Below, one piece after another: positions 59,965-64,000 of a DNA stretch of 64,000 nt (position 1 is its first letter; each line of letters opens with the position of its first letter). The notes beneath the pieces were generated by a model. The model worked only from the letters and a program-made list of their open reading frames with translations, was not told the origin of the DNA and did no database searches. The DNA is from Congeria kusceri (Eukaryota > Mollusca > Bivalvia > Myida > Dreissenidae). The stretch is taken from contig CM051027.1 of the NCBI GenBank assembly GCA_027627225.1, forward strand, positions 84,569,951 to 84,633,950. The letters are read 5' to 3'. Position numbers and translations under genes: made by a program.

Positions 59965-61396
59965 AACAAGAAATGTCTTTAGAAAAGACAATCGGCGTTG
60001 AAATTAATATTGAGATGTCATTTAAAAATTACCTAAACAGACGGCCAAGATGATCGGTTACGTGACTTCTCAGACCCCAGATTTTTTGTCCCCACCAATA
60101 TGAGAAGACTTATTGGACCCCAGATTTTTCGGACACTATAAGACCCAAAAGTTTATTTCAGATTAATTTATTATTAATATCTATGCTGTGAATAAACCAA
60201 TCATACAGCTCCATGTTTTCACCAGTGATATATGAATAACCAAAATAATTTAGGTTAACATAATTGTTATCTGAATTTGTCAAGCCAATTTAACAAATTA
60301 ACAATTTAAGAAAATAATTTCGGGAATGAATTAAAATTATTATGTATCAGACGAGTCTATATAGTTATTTATAGTACCGGTAATATACCATTCATGTTAG
60401 TTATCTAATATAATAACGAGTTGAAGTCAAATAAGCATTTATACTGTGTATCCCAAATAAAAAGCAATAATCAGGGAAGATTCAGCGATTTTTGAAATGT
60501 TAAGACTTTATTTTTGATAATGCAACCATAAAAATTCATTAGACTATGACGATTTAAAATTATATCAGTAGAAATATGATATATCAAGAGTTCCTGTGTA
60601 TAATAAGAATTGAAAATTCTGTATTCATGCTACGCGAATAACAATTTGACGTATTACGAATCTTCTTTCATAACATTTTATCTATAGAAAATGTAGCATC
60701 TTTTTATAGATTAAATAACATCTACTGGAGAAGTTGATAGAAACATGCAATTATAAATAATCATTAATAAATCGTAAACACAATTTTAATTAAAATTAAC
60801 AGTAAGTTTATAAATATAAATTCCCCAATTACCGGTATTGAAATTTTTAGGTTTATGATTCTCTGCACGCTATTATTGATGCATGTACAAGTATATTAAT
60901 ACACCTATACAACTGTTGCTAGCTACGTGCGCTATTTTTAGAATGGCACTACTAGAATTCATCTGGAATGTGATGAACTCGCTAGAATCAATGGGCTACA
61001 TGGAACAGCAACACTGTGAATGAGATTTATGATTGGGAACATTGCACAATTGCTATTTATAGAGCGTACCGCTTATATAAATGTAGGCTAAACAAAATAG
61101 TTATTTCATTACATAAATGAATATAGCATTCTGTTTATGGCACACAATGAGAAAATACATTCATAATTAGCCTCAGTTCTAGAGTATATGTTGAAGATAT
61201 GTTTCTAACTGCATTTTAACCGTTTATGTAAACAATTATGTAAATGTTTAATCCCAAAAAGTATGCAACAGTTATTGGTATACGTTAAACCATTGTTTGA
61301 AGTTTGCATTCCCTAGAATTAGAAAATTTGCCCAATTCTATTAGCATTCAATTTTCCCCCTGCATAATTATCTGGGTCAAAAGTGATCTTAGACAG
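59965..61396 (-). mobile_element. HINE-like element, family D copy 2
   Basis: On the minus strand it ends with the hairpin made of GTCTTTTC and GAAAAGAC-type arms, then ATTTCTTGTTT at 59965. The left end near 61390 is AGCTGTCTAAGATCACTTTT. It matches 19593-20962 along its length (for example GGCCAAGATGATCGG and TAAACCATTGTTTGAAGTTT on the plus strand). It is non-coding. Confidence 0.75.
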
Positions 61397-61860
61397 CTAC
61401 CCCTAAAATAGAATATAAACCAATAACCCTCTATTGGTTATTTCTTGGCTGGTAGCACATGCATTAACTTTTATGAGAGATTGGGTGATTTAGCAGACAG
61501 CTTTTCTCATCAGTCATCATTAGCGAACCCAACTACACATGTATTTCAAGGGTGATATGGCTGCTTCAAGATGCTTCTTTCAGTGGTATACATTTACCCA
61601 ACAAATAACATCTGTTTGAATACACCTGAAGAGAGAACTGTTCAAAGCCTTTGAAAAGTATTCTTTTTGTGAGTTTTATTTAATCTAATCAATGCCACAT
61701 GGAAGTGAGTACCATTGTTTGCTGATATGTATGGGGTGCTCATGCACAGTGAAGGACAAGATCCTGCTAATGTAAACATAACGACATAAAACCTTTCTGA
61801 AAATCACAATATCATCACAATGTATATATTACCTGTTCATTGTCAATTAAGTACAGTTGT

Positions 61861-63010
61861 AACAAGAAATGTCTTTTAAAAAGACAATCGGTGTAGAAAT
61901 TTATATTGAGATGTCATTTTTTTGCCATAAATATAATATAAGAGGACCAAGCTGTGACTTCACGGACCCCATATTTTTCGTTCCCTACTAAGGAGACTTC
62001 TCGGACCCTAGATTTTTCAGTTCCTAGGAAGGAGACTTCTCGGACACTAGATTTTTCAGACACTATAAGAAAACGTATCGGCCCCCAAAATTAATTCGAG
62101 ATAAACTCAATAATTATTAATTAAAAATATCTGTACTGTGAATAAACCGATCATATACCGCCCCATGTTTTCACCAGTGATACATGAATAAGCTAAATAC
62201 TAGTAATTTACATAAACAGAATTGATACATGAATTTGTCAGGCAAATTTAACAAATTAACATTGTCAGAAAATAATAGCAGGAATGAATGAGCAGTAGGT
62301 TTATGGATTCCCCATTTATTGCAATTTTCGGGTTTAGGATTCTCCAGACGCTATTAATTGATGCCTGTGTAACACAGCTTTACTGCACGCTATTTTCAGA
62401 ATGATTCTCCTGCTGTAGTTGTGACACGTGGACCACAGTGGGCTACAGCGTACAATAATATTTTACACAATGATAAAATAATAGGAAATATAAGCTCAAT
62501 CAAATTTGCTAATATTTGTTTTACTTATTTATCAGAAAAATACCACAAATTTACCACTTTATATTTTGTGCTTGCGAGCTCAACGGGCAACATGGTACGT
62601 TGTGACCGACACACTGTCGTCCCCGTGAATTGTAGCATTGTAATTGCTATTTATAGAGCGCGCCGATTATGTAGGCTAAACAATAGTTATTTCATTATGT
62701 GAATGAATATAATATTCTGATCATGACATACAATGAATAAAATTGTTCATAATTATGTTCATTTCTAGAATGTATGTTGAAGATATGTTTATAACTTTTA
62801 ATTTAACCGCTTATGTAAACAATTATGTAAATTTTTAATCCCCAGTCGTATGCAACAGTTATTGGTATACGTTAAACCATTGTTTGAAGTTTGCATTCCC
62901 TAAAATTAGAAAATTTGCCCAATTCTATTGGCATTCAATTTTCCCGCTGCATAATTATCGAAAGAAATTTAGGTCAAAAGTGATCTTAGACAGCTATGCC
63001 GATAAAAAAG
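61861..63010 (-). mobile_element. HINE-like element, family D copy 3
   Basis: Starts at its right tip, AACAAGAAATGTCTTTTAAA on the plus strand. It ends near 63009 with the minus-strand left end TTTTTTATCGGCATAGCTGT. It lies 465 bp from copy 2 in the same orientation. Internal deletion relative to copy 2 (about 280 bp shorter) is around 62280. The 93-codon frame at 62421-62702 is not supported. The core word GACTTCTCGGACCC is locally repeated. Confidence 0.75.
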
Positions 63011-63287
63011 CTTTGGTAATGTAACATTCAAATTTTGAACAATCATGGAATATTACAGTTCAACAAAGTTCAACCCCATTATGTTTAAAAAAATATATTA
63101 AAATCATGCTTTACTTCATGGCAAAAACATTCATAATTTTGAAGTCCCCAAAGGTATATCAGAGAATATTTTGTTATTGTCCTATAAATTTTGTTAGTAT
63201 GTCTGTCCCACTGTTTATAGGGAGCATAAATTTGAATTATAGTGAAATAGTTTAGATGATAACATCATTTTATAAATTAAAGGTAAA

Positions 63288-64000
63288 GGCCCAGTCACAC
63301 TGTCACGATTCTGCCTACGATAGCCCACGATTGATTGTGGACATGTTAATCGTGATGAGTCACGATGCCCAGTGTCCCGATGGTGTCTTCCTACGTATGC
63401 CTACAGTTGCTGTAGACTACGAATGTCAACGACACTTGTAGGTTTCCACATCTTATTATCCACAGTTTTACTGAGATATGATGCGATCTGTTACGGTTGT
63501 AATACGCTAGCGTCAGGTAAGCGCTACGGTAACAGACGATTACAGGCGATTGTTAACGTTTCTCCTAAGATTGTAGTAAGATTAAAGAAGATTCATCACG
63601 ATAAACCTAGAGCAGCCAAAAATTCTCGCGCTTCAATATGCTTCAAGGCATATGTGGTGGAAACCTAAAAGTTTAAATTTTCATAAATTTCCATTATTTG
63701 CGACAATTAAGTTATATATCAATGTATTTTACTTAAACAACACCTAAACTGATTAACATGTGCCGAAATTTACCTACGACATGCGTCTAATTCCGATTTA
63801 AACTTTTATTTAAATCTACATTCATGTACAGACCGCCATGTTTACCTTGCCTTGTTTAACTCTTCAAATATGCTTCAACCAATCGGATGACGAATGTAGT
63901 TGTTGATAGAATCGAGAGACCAATCGAAATGACGCAATCAATTCAGCGAAGCAGAATATTGATTAAAGTTTACACAGTGGAGGACAGCGAGATTATTTTA
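63288..64000 (+). mobile_element. GTCACAC-ended DNA transposon, left end, runs off the window
   Basis: Left end AAAGGCCCAGTCACACTGTC followed by ACGATTCTGCCTACGATAGC. The first 320 bp match the minus strand of 38712-39594. The right end is not within the window, so the extent is open. The 61- and 98-codon frames inside are repeat translations. Confidence 0.65.

Overview
The window reads as nuclear DNA from an animal, most likely a bivalve mollusc. It is AT-rich, intron-dominated and packed with short non-autonomous transposons. Several repeat types look like those I associate with bivalve genomes: elements beginning TTTTTAGCTC and ending in CTCTTGTT, a tRNA-type SINE, and palindromic elements built around AGCCTGTGCAGTCCGCACAGGC. 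A dreissenid-like bivalve is my best guess, from memory and at low confidence. There are no operons, rRNA genes, CRISPR arrays or prokaryotic signals.

Only two coding segments are convincing, at 9258-9679 and 36781-37130, both on the + strand. Each opens with an ATG, encodes a low-complexity polar N-terminus, and stops at a 5' splice site in the same phase after nearly the same peptide ending (PLHRLE and HLHKLE). They also share an internal NIRxRHxA block. I read them as duplicated, alternative first exons of one unidentified gene whose common downstream exons lie beyond 64000. The 27 kb between them would be intron. No other open reading frame is a believable gene; most fall inside repeats.

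The rest is a layered repeat landscape. (1) At least six families of about 0.8-1.5 kb elements share one plan: a T-run start, a short subterminal inverted repeat, a core of roughly 140-170 bp tandem units, a small hairpin and a CTTGTT end. This resembles Helentron-associated (HINE) elements. They lie at 1.6-2.4, 5.1-8.1, 10.6-11.5, 13.1-17.2, 19.6-21.0, 21.6-22.5, 26.6-28.1, 30.9-32.4, 34.7-35.1, 49.7-51.7, 58.9-59.9 and 60.0-63.0 kb. (2) Terminal-inverted-repeat DNA transposons: a PIF/Harbinger-like element with TTA target duplications (28.4-29.6), a Tc1/pogo-like element holding a hAT-like one (32.5-33.7), a TTAA-type element holding a hAT element with a transposase remnant (37.4-39.6), an inverted pair of pogo-like elements (53.3-55.9), and smaller MITEs. 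(3) tRNA-type SINEs, one with a perfect 14-bp target duplication (30.25-30.59). (4) Two minisatellites, 21 bp x 9 and 23 bp x 16.

The most interesting points are the alternative first-exon pair, the common architecture and common core words of the CTTGTT-ended families, and the nested insertions, which give a relative order of transposition events.
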